From contig CAIYOY010000024.1 of NCBI GenBank assembly GCA_903927905.1, positions 1 through 36,024 on the forward strand: DNA of 36,024 nucleotides, read 5' to 3'. Made by a program: the position numbers and the translations under genes. Source of the DNA: an uncultured Verrucomicrobiales bacterium. GTDB taxonomy: Bacteria; Verrucomicrobiota; Verrucomicrobiia; Limisphaerales; Palsa-1400. This document shows positions 23,493-33,177 of the stretch, in pieces (position 1 is the first letter of the stretch; each line of letters opens with the position of its first letter). A model generated the notes under the pieces. That model did not search any database. It had not been told where the DNA came from and saw only the letters and a program-made list of their open reading frames with translations.

Positions 23493-24683
23493 TTAATATT
23501 TGTTGGAAACGAGGCCGCCTTCGACGGTGCGGGTCACGTTCATGGTGGAGAGCAGTTCGCCAGCCAGCGCGGCATCCGTGCTCTTGATCTGTGCGGCGAG
23601 GAAATCGGCGACTTTCTTGCCGTTAGCATCCACCGTGCCGTAGTTGTTGCGGTAATCGAGCTGTTCATAAGCCCAGAAGGTGTATTTTCCTTCTTGAATG
23701 GCCGTATCGCTGTAAGACACACCGTTCCACGCCAATTCCGTGGCGCCGCCAGTGATCGCGCTGGTCGCATCCGAAAGACCGAGGTAGGTCACATAATAAC
23801 CACCGATGGCGCTCGCGCTGCCCGTGGCTTGCATGGCCGCCGAAAGATCGCCACCGCTGGCGTAACCACCGTTGCCGACATCAAAGAAAATGCCGTTGAT
23901 GGTTTCAGCCGGGTAGGCTTTCTGACCGACGATGGGACCAGCTTGGGAACCAGAGATGATGTTGCCTGCGGCATTGGTCGGAGCGTATTGGAGCACCGAG
24001 GTAAACACGCCGACACCGCTTTCGGCAAAAGCGGTCTTGCGCGTGCCAGAATCCGGATCACGACCGATAGCAAAGACGAAGTTGGTGTGATCAGTGACAG
24101 AACCGGTGAACAAAGCCAGCGGCAGACTGCCATTGAGCCAGAGGTTCTGGGCCAAGTTGGCGGTGATGTTCGTCCAAGTGGAAGGTGAACCATTGTTACG
24201 GACCCATTTGAAGGTCACGGCACCGACGCTTTGCGCGGTGAGAGCGGGAGTCGGGAACGGCGTGGTGGATTGAACGCCGTCGGACATGGCGACATCAGGA
24301 ATCGCCGGGGCATCATAAACCGCCGGAGCGCCTTGGGTGCCGCCGGTGCTTTGCGGAGTCGTATTGGTCAACCAGGTGGAAACCGGCAACTGTTGGGAAA
24401 CCGTCTGGATTCCGTTGACCGAACCGGACCAGGAAACTTTGATGATGACGGGAATTGAATTGGAGATAGTCGTGCCGGTGAAGATGGCTTGGCTGGCTTT
24501 GGTCAAGCCGCTGGTGCCGGAATAACCATAGGTAAAGCCGGGCTGAAGGATGTGGGTGATGCCGGTGACGGTGGCGTTGCGGAAAGCGGTCGAACCGGTG
24601 ATATGAACCACGGTTTGGGCGTTGACGATGCTGGCGGAAGCCATGGCGAACACAGCCGCCACGATGGATTTTGGAAGTTTCAT
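23493..24683 (-). CDS. Secreted PstS-like periplasmic binding-fold protein
   Basis: A 396-residue exported protein: signal peptide MKLPKSIVAAVFAMASASIV, cut near NAQT. The mature N-terminus VVHITGSTAFRNATVTGI matches the G-S-T ligand loop of phosphate-binding PstS-type proteins, and GRDPDSGTRKTAFAE matches their second phosphate-loop motif (SGTR). YTFWAYEQLDY near the end recalls the PstS C-terminal P-x-WxYEY region. There is no PstC/PstA/PstB here, so it is not part of a visible ABC importer. I infer phosphate or another oxyanion as ligand. ATG at 24681-24683 was preferred over an open upstream stretch that lacks a signal. It probably co-transcribes with the Ig-like protein gene. Confidence 0.75.
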   Translation of the reverse strand: MKLPKSIVAAVFAMASASIVNAQTVVHITGSTAFRNATVTGITHILQPGFTYGYSGTSGLTKASQAIFTGTTISNSIPVIIKVSWSGSVNGIQTVSQQLPVSTWLTNTTPQSTGGTQGAPAVYDAPAIPDVAMSDGVQSTTPFPTPALTAQSVGAVTFKWVRNNGSPSTWTNITANLAQNLWLNGSLPLALFTGSVTDHTNFVFAIGRDPDSGTRKTAFAESGVGVFTSVLQYAPTNAAGNIISGSQAGPIVGQKAYPAETINGIFFDVGNGGYASGGDLSAAMQATGSASAIGGYYVTYLGLSDATSAITGGATELAWNGVSYSDTAIQEGKYTFWAYEQLDYRNNYGTVDANGKKVADFLAAQIKSTDAALAGELLSTMNVTRTVEGGLVSNKY

Positions 24684-24935
24684 TTGTTTTACGTTCGGTT
24701 TCGATTTTGTTTTTGTTGCTGCAAGACGCCGGATGACGCTGTTACTCAGCTCAATCACATTCCGGCACGACATTCGTCAGCCAATAGAGGCTGATGAACA
24801 AACACTATCAGTTCGCGTGCGCGGCCTGCATCATGGTTCAGGACATGATTGGATGTTTTTCGGACAGAACCGCGCGCGATGTAAACGACTCTCCGCAAAA
24901 GCAATGCGTTTGGTCGTCAAACAATTGACTCCGGG

Positions 24936-25018
24936 TTGAAACAATTGTTGCAGAGTCGTAACTTGTCGGAAGACGGCTTTAACCCGCAAAATAACCGCGT
25001 GAAGCAATTGTTCAGAGT
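24936..25018 (+). repeat. Imperfect direct repeat around the start of the RCC1 gene
   Basis: TTGAAACAATTGTTGCAGAG (24936-24955) and GTGAAGCAATTGTTCAGAGT (24999-25018) are 63 bp apart and differ by a few bases and one indel. A third AAACAATTG occurs at 24919-24927. The repeat explains two similar candidate starts. The rest of the divergent gap 24684-24998 holds a small hairpin (TCAGCC 24777-24782 with GGCTGA 24789-24794) but no gene. Confidence 0.5.
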
Positions 25019-26219
25019 AATATTTTTTTTGACAGTGATTTCGTCTTTTTCAAATGCCCCGGCGGCCAATCAGGTCATTGGCTGGGGACGCAATGATTAT
25101 CATCAATCCGTCCCGCCTGCCAGCATCACGAATGAGATCGCCATCGGCGCGGGCTTGTTTCACAGCCTGGCGTGGAACGGGTCGGGAAAAGTGGCCGGTT
25201 GGGGTGATAATTCCGTCGGCCAAACGAATGCTCCCGGCGGATTTACCAGCATTGTGCCCATTAGCGCCACCAACAGCATCACCAACATCGTGACCAATAT
25301 ATTTACCGTGGCCAGCGGCGGTTATCATGGACTGGCTTTATTGACCAATGGCACCGTCGGGGCCTGGGGCGATTTTTCTGCCGGACAAACGGATGTGCCA
25401 ACCAACCTGTCAAATGTGGTTTCGATCAGCGGCGGGTTTTATCACAATCTGGCGTTGAAATCCGATGGCACCGTGACATCCTGGGGAACCGGCACGAATA
25501 ATCTTCAGGATGGAGTGGATTATGATCAGGCATTGGTGCCGTCCAATCTCAGCAATGTGGTCGCCGTTTGCGCCGGGGGCTGGCACAGTCTGGTGCTTAA
25601 GTCAGATGGCACACTCACCGCCTGGGGGCGAAATAATGTCGGCCAGGGGAGCATCCCGGCAGGCTTAAGCAATATCGTCGCCATTTCTGCCGGCGCAGCC
25701 CACAACCTGGCACTCAAACCAAACGGCACCGTGACGGCGTGGGGTGACAATACCTACGGTCAAACAAATATTCCGGTGGCGGCCAGCAACGTGGTGGCGA
25801 TCGCCGCCGGTGGCTGGCATTGTCTCGCGTTGAGAAACGATGGTTCGGTGGTGGCTTGGGGCGACAATGATTATCCGACCACCGGCACCAATCGCGTGGT
25901 TTCCGGCCAAGCCACCGTCCCGGTCAATGTCACCAATGTTTCCGCCATCGCCGCCGGCGGCTGGCACAGTTTGGCGCTGGCCGGGAGCGGGCCGCCAGCG
26001 GCGCACGTGGCGATCACGAATGTCCATTGGAATTCGAATTATTTCACCTTATCCATACCGGCCCACAACGGGCGGGTTTATCAAATCGAATATAACAATT
26101 CATTGACCAACACGGTTTGGAAAACCTTGCCGCTGGTGGCCGGGGTCGAGGGAACGTTGCCCGTGAAGGATTTCACGGCGACCAATGCCGCGCGGGTCTA
26201 TCGCATGCGCCAGTGGTAA
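24999..26219 (+). CDS. Secreted RCC1-repeat beta-propeller protein
   Basis: A 406-residue exported protein. With a GTG start at 24999 the signal is MKQLFRVIFFLTVISSFSNA, cut near APAAN; the TTG at 24936 would add 21 residues before it. About seven RCC1-type repeats follow, each with an A-G-x-x-H-S/N-LAL core and a W-G-x-N/D-x-x-GQ turn, for example AISAGAAHNLALKPNGTVTAWGDN and AIAAGGWHCLALRNDGSVVAWGDN in their conserved halves. They would form a seven-bladed propeller. The last 75 residues are a beta-rich C-terminal domain (YFTLSIPAHNGRVYQIEY) frequent at the ends of Verrucomicrobia secreted proteins. Function is unknown: protein or glycan binding is plausible. It is convergent with the TpsA gene, with only one base between the stops. 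Confidence 0.85.
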   Translation: MKQLFRVIFFLTVISSFSNAPAANQVIGWGRNDYHQSVPPASITNEIAIGAGLFHSLAWNGSGKVAGWGDNSVGQTNAPGGFTSIVPISATNSITNIVTNIFTVASGGYHGLALLTNGTVGAWGDFSAGQTDVPTNLSNVVSISGGFYHNLALKSDGTVTSWGTGTNNLQDGVDYDQALVPSNLSNVVAVCAGGWHSLVLKSDGTLTAWGRNNVGQGSIPAGLSNIVAISAGAAHNLALKPNGTVTAWGDNTYGQTNIPVAASNVVAIAAGGWHCLALRNDGSVVAWGDNDYPTTGTNRVVSGQATVPVNVTNVSAIAAGGWHSLALAGSGPPAAHVAITNVHWNSNYFTLSIPAHNGRVYQIEYNNSLTNTVWKTLPLVAGVEGTLPVKDFTATNAARVYRMRQW

Positions 26220-26220
26220 A

Positions 26221-29200
26221 TTATTTTTGACCAGGCAGCAGGACAGTGACGCGTCCGACATATTTGGCCAGCAGGGCGCGTTTGGTCATTTTCTTCAATT
26301 CATCTTCCGCTTTTGCAGCCAAAGAGGATTGCTGCGTTTTTTCCGTGCCGCCTTCACCCGCTGCGGCCGTCTGGCTGCCTGTGCCGGAAGAAGCCGAGGA
26401 TTCCAATGCGCTTTTGGCCCCGGCGCCGCCGGAAACATTTTGCGAAAACACCACACCGGTAAAGGACGGTGCATCCGCCTGCACCCCCTGCCCACCGATC
26501 GCAATCGCGCTGATACCTTCACCGCCGCTGAGCGAGAGTTGCTGCCCAGCCAGAAAAGTGCCAGTGATGTTTTGTGCCGCCACCACGGTCGCGTTGTGCA
26601 AAGCGATCGCCGTGCCGTGGATGTTGCCGGCGGCAGTCTCATGCAAATTATAAACGAAGATCACTCCCGAGCCATTGATGTCCCCATGATGCACAATAGT
26701 ATTATGGGGACCGAGTGTGCCAGCGGATAGCCGGACGTCAGAAGCGGAGGAGAACTGTCCATTCAAGGCTATCATCGTAATCCCGCCTAAACCGATGCTG
26801 ATGCTGCCTTCCGGGGTCTGGATGGTAATACCGCCAACGCTGATGCGCGCAGGCGCATCGGGCAATGTGCCGACGATAATGCCGCTGCCGGCAACCGGTT
26901 GCTGCGGCGTGGAGACCTCGAAGGTCACGGGATTGACAATCACTTCGTTGACTTTGATCTCGGATGAGTTTCCCGTGCCTGTGTCCACATTGCCGTGGAG
27001 CGATTCGATAAACACATTGCCACCGTCATAAACCGCGATGCGGGAGCCGTTGACCAGGACATCGCCTCCCGCCACTATATGAATGTCGCTGTTTGGGCCC
27101 GAGGTCCAAATGCCGTGGGCGGCAAAAGGGTCTCCACTGAGCGGCAGATTTTGCACGCCGGCATTAATGGTGCCACCAACATTGAGATTAATCGCTCCGC
27201 CAAAGAGCGAACTGATCTGGGATGAAAACAAATCCAAGTCCCCGGTCACATTCAGGTTAATGTCCGCGCCGGTTCCCGGCAGTCGCGCCAGGGCGTGATT
27301 GCCCGCCGGCCCGATGGAGTTGATTCCGCCGGAAACGCCCAAATCAAGGGAATGGGCGCTGATGTTGAACTGGCCCGGGCCGCCGATCTGAAAACCTTGC
27401 GGCGCATCTCTCACGTCAATCGCATTCTGGCTGGCCGCGTAAAGATTTTGAAGCGTCGCCGCATCCACCCCAAATGTCACGGTTTTCGTCACGAAATTTC
27501 CATTGGCATCCAAAGCAGGTCTTCCATTCAACAAATATGTTTTGACCTGTAAAGGGCCGCTCAACAATTGCAACGTCGCCGCATCCATTTTTCCGCTATA
27601 ACCCAGCTGCTGCGTCCCCGGCACATAAAAAAGATTTAAACTGGGAAATAACGCTCCACCGTTGGCCGAGGTCGGCCCGGTACCGGGAACCACCGCATCC
27701 TTCAGATATTGCAGGTAATCGTTGGCATGATCGGCCGGAAAACGCGGTGGCGGCACGGCCAAGCCACTCCCCGGCGTCGTCACAAAGGAATAGGTGCTTT
27801 GATTAAAAATCCGGCCCGCCACATTGATCGAGGTCACGTCAGAAGCGTGCAGGTTTTGCCCGGTGAAACTGGTGTTATTCATGTCCCCGCCCACGGTCAT
27901 TTGCGTTTCCTTGGCCATGCGCAGCGTGAGGTTCTCGACGTTGCCTGAAATATCCATCACCACCGGATTCGGATTGTTCAACTGCACCGGTGTTGTCGCG
28001 TGATCCTGGGAAAAATCGCCGACGCCGTCCCAGACATTCGCGCTGCTGTCCGACAGGCTGAGGGTGTAACCGGCTCCCTCTAATGAACCACCACCCGTGG
28101 TGGTGAGATGCAATTCACCCTCGGACGAGGGATATAGCGTAAGATTGTTGCCGAGGGTTATTCCGCCAGCTCCAGCGTGCACATCCAGGGACGGTGGATA
28201 AATCACCGGCACGTCGTCGCCCGTGAAACGCGGCAACAATGCTCCTTCCAGATAAACTCCGTTGCCCGCAGTCAGATCCACAAAGGATCCAAGGTCGTAA
28301 TCAAAGAGATGTTTGAAGCTGCCGCTTTTTCCGTTCAACATGCCGTTCGGATTTCGCACTTCCTGCAAGAAAATGTCGCCGTTCGGCGCGCTCACTTGCC
28401 AGCCGCCCCGCACGAGACTCAAGGCCAGCAAGTTGCCATCAGAGCCGGCATTGCCGTTTTGCGCGGTGATCGTGCTGGCCACCAGCGAACCGTTCTGTGT
28501 GCTGTTGGCCGCGACAAAATGACCGAACACATTTCCACCCGCTGTCACACGCACAACTCCCGGCTCCGGGCCAAACGCCCCGGAACCGGCATCGGTTGGG
28601 CTGGAACTCGTGCCGGTCGGCAGAAAGCTGGTGATGTCGCCGCCAGCGGTCAACATCACATCACCGCCAGCGCCAGTGCTGATGCCGCCGAGGTTGCCTG
28701 AAACCGTGTACCCGGTGGAACTAAAGTTATAGCCGTTGGCATTGCGGCCCGTGTCAATGCTGCCCGAGACCGCCGTCGCATCTATGCTGCCGCCGTTCAT
28801 CGTGCGAACCGCTCCAGTGTTGACCGTAATGCTGTCTCCCGCCAGCAGATGGATCGAGCCATCCTGCGTTTGCAAGGTTCCGCTCCCGGCCAATTTGATG
28901 ATTCCCGTTCCCGGCGTGACTCCATTGGGCGTGCTGAAATCACGCCCGGCTTCCAGCGTCAACGACCAGCCCGCGCCGCCGAAAATGTTTGCCCCGCGAG
29001 AAGTTCCAACGTTGATGTTGTTGCCCGCTTCGAGCGTCAACTGACAGCCCGGACCGGACATTCCAGTGCTGGCGACCAGGTCCCAAGTCGTGTTGTCCGA
29101 AATTGTGATGTCATGCGAGGCTTGCAAATCAATCTGCGAAAAACCGGTGAAGGCAGTATTGACGTTGAGGTTCAGCGTCGCAGGCGAATCTCCCGAACCA

Positions 29201-30273
29201 ACCGTCCCGCCGTTGGCGCTGCCGGTGCCGGTGTTGCCGATCTTAATATCCGTCGGATCAATCACCAATCGTCCGCCGCGATAACCCCGCGCGGCCTGAC
29301 CGTCAATCGCCGAATGGATCGCGGGCAAAACCGGCGCGGAAATGTCCACCACGCCGCCATTGCCACCCTTGATTCCGCCGGTCACACTGATGTGCGAAGC
29401 CGCGTCATCCTGAAAAGTATTGCCCGAGCGGAGCGTCACATTTCCTCCGGCGCTGGCGCCATGGGTGTCGCCATTCGCTTGAATGACCGAGGACGGCCCG
29501 AGGGTTAGGGTATCACTGGCATAAACTTCAATCACTCCGTTTTGTTCGCGCACGGAATTGGCCTGAATCATGCCGCCCTGATTGACCACCTGCGCGTTCA
29601 ATGCAATCGTTCCGGCATCAGCTACAATCCGTCCGGTATTGTCCACCGAACCCACCGGCAACCGGACTTGCGCGCTCAGCCCGCGTCCATCGGGGCTGCG
29701 CGACATCAAAACATCCTGCCCCGCGCTCAAGCCGATATTGCCATTCGGCGCGGTGATGCTGCCGTGGTTTTCCACATCGTGCGCAATCAAATAAACAGAG
29801 CCGCCTTTTCCGGTGTTGATTTGTCCGTAATTGATGATGCTGGCGGTCGGCGGCGGCACGGTGAATTGCCACGAACTCCCGCTGGAAATGTCCAGCGGCG
29901 CGCACGGGGCCGTAGTCATGACCAGCCCATGAGCCCGGATGGCCGCGTCTCCGCCCACGTAAAAGCCCGACTGATTTTGCAGCACGATCAATCCATTGGC
30001 TTCCAAATGGCCGAGGATTTGCGATGGGTTCGAATCGTTGATCCGGTTCCAGACGATGGAATTTGCGGACGGCTCGACAAACCGCGTGGTTTCGCTCACG
30101 CCGATGTTGAAACTGCTCCAGTTGATCAGCGTCCTATCCGAGGTATGGATGGTCAATTGGGAACCCTGGGGCGAAAACGTGGCGGTACCCTGAGTGACCG
30201 TCGGCTGCGCCGGATTAGCATAAGCCAAGCCAGTCATCAGCAACATCGTCAGGATGAAGGTGAATTGTTTCAT
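26221..30273 (-). CDS. TpsA exoprotein, filamentous-haemagglutinin-type (two-partner secretion)
   Basis: A 1350-residue exported protein. Signal peptide MKQFTFILTMLLMTGLAYAN is followed by the TPS/haemagglutination activity domain (about 22-150): TFSPQGSQLTIHTSDRTLINWSSF, FVEPSANSIVWNRI and the N-Q-S-G-F box (NQSGFYVGG) typical of FhaB-like secretion domains. The rest is a glycine/asparagine-rich beta-helix with repeated GNV/GDI turns, such as GGDVMLTAGGDIT and INLNVGGTINAG. The C-terminus is low-complexity (SSASSGTGSQTAAAGEGG) and then a basic helix. It is secreted through the TpsB protein encoded 5 bp upstream and probably acts as an adhesin or surface filament. No toxin domain is visible at its end. 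The start follows directly from the signal peptide. Confidence 0.9.
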   Translation of the reverse strand: MKQFTFILTMLLMTGLAYANPAQPTVTQGTATFSPQGSQLTIHTSDRTLINWSSFNIGVSETTRFVEPSANSIVWNRINDSNPSQILGHLEANGLIVLQNQSGFYVGGDAAIRAHGLVMTTAPCAPLDISSGSSWQFTVPPPTASIINYGQINTGKGGSVYLIAHDVENHGSITAPNGNIGLSAGQDVLMSRSPDGRGLSAQVRLPVGSVDNTGRIVADAGTIALNAQVVNQGGMIQANSVREQNGVIEVYASDTLTLGPSSVIQANGDTHGASAGGNVTLRSGNTFQDDAASHISVTGGIKGGNGGVVDISAPVLPAIHSAIDGQAARGYRGGRLVIDPTDIKIGNTGTGSANGGTVGSGDSPATLNLNVNTAFTGFSQIDLQASHDITISDNTTWDLVASTGMSGPGCQLTLEAGNNINVGTSRGANIFGGAGWSLTLEAGRDFSTPNGVTPGTGIIKLAGSGTLQTQDGSIHLLAGDSITVNTGAVRTMNGGSIDATAVSGSIDTGRNANGYNFSSTGYTVSGNLGGISTGAGGDVMLTAGGDITSFLPTGTSSSPTDAGSGAFGPEPGVVRVTAGGNVFGHFVAANSTQNGSLVASTITAQNGNAGSDGNLLALSLVRGGWQVSAPNGDIFLQEVRNPNGMLNGKSGSFKHLFDYDLGSFVDLTAGNGVYLEGALLPRFTGDDVPVIYPPSLDVHAGAGGITLGNNLTLYPSSEGELHLTTTGGGSLEGAGYTLSLSDSSANVWDGVGDFSQDHATTPVQLNNPNPVVMDISGNVENLTLRMAKETQMTVGGDMNNTSFTGQNLHASDVTSINVAGRIFNQSTYSFVTTPGSGLAVPPPRFPADHANDYLQYLKDAVVPGTGPTSANGGALFPSLNLFYVPGTQQLGYSGKMDAATLQLLSGPLQVKTYLLNGRPALDANGNFVTKTVTFGVDAATLQNLYAASQNAIDVRDAPQGFQIGGPGQFNISAHSLDLGVSGGINSIGPAGNHALARLPGTGADINLNVTGDLDLFSSQISSLFGGAINLNVGGTINAGVQNLPLSGDPFAAHGIWTSGPNSDIHIVAGGDVLVNGSRIAVYDGGNVFIESLHGNVDTGTGNSSEIKVNEVIVNPVTFEVSTPQQPVAGSGIIVGTLPDAPARISVGGITIQTPEGSISIGLGGITMIALNGQFSSASDVRLSAGTLGPHNTIVHHGDINGSGVIFVYNLHETAAGNIHGTAIALHNATVVAAQNITGTFLAGQQLSLSGGEGISAIAIGGQGVQADAPSFTGVVFSQNVSGGAGAKSALESSASSGTGSQTAAAGEGGTEKTQQSSLAAKAEDELKKMTKRALLAKYVGRVTVLLPGQK

Positions 30274-30278
30274 CGTCG

Positions 30279-32234
30279 TTAAAATTGTGCGCTCAAGGCA
30301 AAGGATACGCGGAGTTGATGTGATTCCGAAGTCGGGCTGCTCAGCAACGGCCAGGCAAACAGCAGCCGCGCATTCCATCTCCGCCCGACGTTCATCGTCC
30401 CGCCCAAACCCGCTCCGAACAAGGGAATCATTCCTGCACGGCCTTGCGGATCAAGCAACCGAGTCTCGGCATAATCAAAGAAGATCGAAGCCCGCACCAG
30501 CATGGCGTCTTTCGTCCCGCCCCCCACATAGCCGATGCGATGCGTCGGCGTTTTAATTTCTGAAGTCACGCGCCAGCCGATGTCCCCGAAAACTTCACCC
30601 TCGCGAAAACCACGCACACCGTTGACGCCGCCAACGCCGTATTGTTCGTTGCTGATCAACGGCACGTTGGCCCATTGGCCGTCCGCCCGCATCGCCAGTT
30701 TCCATTCACCGCTGAGGGTTTGCTCGCGAGCCACGCTGCCGCTTAAAACGTTCCAAAAACCGGACGCTTTCGTCGAGCCAGCCAGGTTGCGCCATTCCTT
30801 CTTGTCGCCGTCGTGCCAAAGGTTGGCGGAATATCCAAGGCTGAAATCCGTGTGCCCATAGTGGTCCAGCCAGCCGCCCTCCCAGCGCAAGGTCAACGGA
30901 ATGTAAACCACCGATTTTTCGGTAGGCGCCGAGTGATTGGGCGTGACAAACGACTGGGTGTACGGGTTGCCCGAGGTGTCCAACAGGAATCGGGTGAAGT
31001 AAAATGCATTAGTTTCAAAACTGGTGCTTCTGAATGTTTTACAATCCAACCCAAACTGCATGCGCTCATGCACCTTGGCAAAATCCGGCAACGGTTCGGA
31101 AATCCGAAAGCCCAGCCCACGATTGACCGTCAAGTCCTGATGGTCGGTTTCCTCGGTCGTGCTCGAGGTAACCGTGGCCGTGCCGCGCACCGGTATTTTC
31201 TGCCCGATTTCCACCCCGCTATCAATCGTCGAGCCAGAGGCGAAGACGGTCAATTCCGGCGTCCCCTCAGCCGGAGGCAGGTCGAATTTTTTCGTCGCTT
31301 CGTTGTAACCAAAACTCCCCGCGCTATCGTTCACGGTATCCGCAATGGATGATGGCGCGGTTAGTGGCAGCCGATAAAACCCGCTGTAATTCGCCACCAA
31401 TGGCCGGTCATAAACCTGCCAATCCTTGCCCGTTTTATAGTCCTGTTCGGAAAAAGTGTACTGCACACCCAACGCGTGATCCAATTGCCAGAGATTGTTG
31501 TAAACCGCTGAGGCGGCGATGCGCATTTCCGGTGTTCCGGGTGAGCTTTGATTGTTCGCTTCCAGCTTCACATGCAACGGCAGCCGGTCTTCCACTGTCA
31601 AAAACAAGGCTGAGGTGTTCGTGCCCGGCCCCGGATGGATCTCGGGATAAATCTGCCGGTCCTGGTTGGCGTTGGCCCGGTCCAACTCCGGCTGGAATAT
31701 TTTGCTGTTCAGGTAAATGTTTGTTTTCAAGCTCGGCAGCGCCCGTAAAATATTTTCCTGGCTGAAATAGTGGTTCCCGGTGATGACGATCTCCATCAGT
31801 TTCCCTTCGAAAACCTTGATCTTGAAAACGCCGTTGGTCAGCCGCTGCTGCGGAATCGTCACGCTCACCGTGTCATAACCGCGCTGGTGATATTCCATTT
31901 GCAATTCTTTCAGCACGCTCGTCACTTCGTCGAAATTGATGTTCGTGCCGGCATGTTTTGTGACAATCGCCTGCACCGCTTTTTCCGGCAGCAAGGTGTT
32001 GCCGATGATCTCATAGTCCTTCACCGAAAAGCGCGTCTCGGCGGTCGTGGCTGCGCCCGCCGCATTGGTTGTTTGCAGCAACGGTTTCTCCTCGGCGCGC
32101 AAACGCCCGCCCAATATGAAACTCAGACACATCATACACCAAAAAATTATTCGGCAGCCTGACGCCAAGCGGCGAAGCACCCAAGCCATGTTCTGTCGGA
32201 TATGGCCCTGTTTTAATCTCCAACCCAAAATCAT
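30279..32234 (-). CDS. TpsB outer-membrane transporter (ShlB/FhaC/HecB family)
   Basis: A 651-residue protein that exports the adjacent TpsA. After a signal (IIFWCMMCLSFILGG, cut near RLRAEE) come two POTRA domains (VKDYEIIGNTLLPEKAVQ and MEIVITGNHYFSQENILRAL) and a 16-strand barrel of the ShlB type. The loop-6 motif is VRGFREGE, the family hallmark; the last strand ends RVSFALSAQF with terminal Phe. The ATG at 32232-32234 overlaps the AraC gene stop by 4 bp and has GAGGA about 10 bases upstream; ATG at 32187-32189 would give a shorter signal. The gap to tpsA is 5 bp. The energy for such export comes from folding, not from TonB. Confidence 0.92.
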   Translation of the reverse strand: MILGWRLKQGHIRQNMAWVLRRLASGCRIIFWCMMCLSFILGGRLRAEEKPLLQTTNAAGAATTAETRFSVKDYEIIGNTLLPEKAVQAIVTKHAGTNINFDEVTSVLKELQMEYHQRGYDTVSVTIPQQRLTNGVFKIKVFEGKLMEIVITGNHYFSQENILRALPSLKTNIYLNSKIFQPELDRANANQDRQIYPEIHPGPGTNTSALFLTVEDRLPLHVKLEANNQSSPGTPEMRIAASAVYNNLWQLDHALGVQYTFSEQDYKTGKDWQVYDRPLVANYSGFYRLPLTAPSSIADTVNDSAGSFGYNEATKKFDLPPAEGTPELTVFASGSTIDSGVEIGQKIPVRGTATVTSSTTEETDHQDLTVNRGLGFRISEPLPDFAKVHERMQFGLDCKTFRSTSFETNAFYFTRFLLDTSGNPYTQSFVTPNHSAPTEKSVVYIPLTLRWEGGWLDHYGHTDFSLGYSANLWHDGDKKEWRNLAGSTKASGFWNVLSGSVAREQTLSGEWKLAMRADGQWANVPLISNEQYGVGGVNGVRGFREGEVFGDIGWRVTSEIKTPTHRIGYVGGGTKDAMLVRASIFFDYAETRLLDPQGRAGMIPLFGAGLGGTMNVGRRWNARLLFAWPLLSSPTSESHQLRVSFALSAQF

Positions 32235-33091
32235 ACCGGCTGCATCCTCGATGATTTGGATCGGCCCGGTTTTTTCTTTGTCTGCTGCTGGCGCCATTCC
32301 CCCGGACTGACTCCAAAGCGCTTTTTAAAAACCAAACTGAACAGGCTGTTCGATGGATAACCGCTGGTCAGCGCCACATCCACCACCTTTGCATCCGAAT
32401 TCGCCAACAGCTCGCAGGCTCGTTCCAGCCGCAATTCCGTTTGCTTCTCCCGGAACGAAGTCCCCATTTCCAGTTGAAACAATCTGCTTAAGTGCCGGGG
32501 GCTGCACGAGATTTTCGGGGCCAGCTCCGCCAGCGACGACTCGAGAAACTCTGAAGCCGTCATTCTATCCAGCATCTGTTTTAGGCGTTCCCTGCTGTCC
32601 ATCGCCACCTGGCCTGCGGTCGGCCGCCGTTCAATTTCCGTTTCAAACAAATCCAAAAAAAGTTGCAGTAATTGCAATCGGATCGTGGCGGGCGGCCTTT
32701 TCCCCGCTTTCAGAATTGTTTTAAACTGATCGGAAACGGGGTGGCTCGGAGGGAAAATGCGAGCCAGAACTTGGCTGGCATCGGCCGCTTTCAGCGCCTG
32801 CTGCTCGCTCAGGCTTAAAAGACCGCTGAGTTTTGCCGGATCGAGGAAAAAATGATCCAGCATCGCATCATTCAACTGACTGGCCCGAAAAGTCCCCCGG
32901 GATTTGGCGCCGATCGCCAGACAGGCGCCGGGCGGCAGCTCCTGCGTTTGGCTCGCTTCCTGCCAATAGGTCACGCCACTGCGGATGCGCAGAAAACACC
33001 AGCCGTTCAACTGCGGCCGCCACTCCCAGCCCATGGGAACCTTCGCTTCATTGAGGGTCAGATGCGGTTCAAAAGAAAACCTGGATTTCAT
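32231..33091 (-). CDS. AraC-family transcriptional regulator
   Basis: A 286-residue DNA-binding protein. The C-terminal 100 residues have two helix-turn-helix units: SCSPRHLSRLFQLEMGTSFRE with QTELRLERACELLANSDAKV, then VDVALTSGYPSNSLFSLVFKKRFGVSPGEW, the AraC signature. The N-terminal 170 residues would form a cupin-like sensing domain (LNEAKVPMGWEWRPQLNG, GACLAIGAKSRG); the effector is unknown. ATG at 33089-33091 is preferred to a TTG at 33170-33172. It lies between the TonB cluster (87 bp away) and tpsB (4-bp overlap), so it likely controls tpsBA, perhaps the whole run. AraC-type regulators usually bind direct repeats upstream; none was found by eye. Confidence 0.9.
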   Translation of the reverse strand: MKSRFSFEPHLTLNEAKVPMGWEWRPQLNGWCFLRIRSGVTYWQEASQTQELPPGACLAIGAKSRGTFRASQLNDAMLDHFFLDPAKLSGLLSLSEQQALKAADASQVLARIFPPSHPVSDQFKTILKAGKRPPATIRLQLLQLFLDLFETEIERRPTAGQVAMDSRERLKQMLDRMTASEFLESSLAELAPKISCSPRHLSRLFQLEMGTSFREKQTELRLERACELLANSDAKVVDVALTSGYPSNSLFSLVFKKRFGVSPGEWRQQQTKKKPGRSKSSRMQPV

Positions 33092-33177
33092 TTTTCGCGT
33101 GACGCTAACAGCCCGGTATGACGAACAAACTGCAAATGGGTGACAATTTGAAAACAATTTATTCACATTCAAATTTT

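Noticed and set aside
29542-30282. Plus-strand open frame of 246 codons opposite tpsA
   Set aside because: Antisense to a secretion-domain gene with strong family evidence; no start signal or domain.
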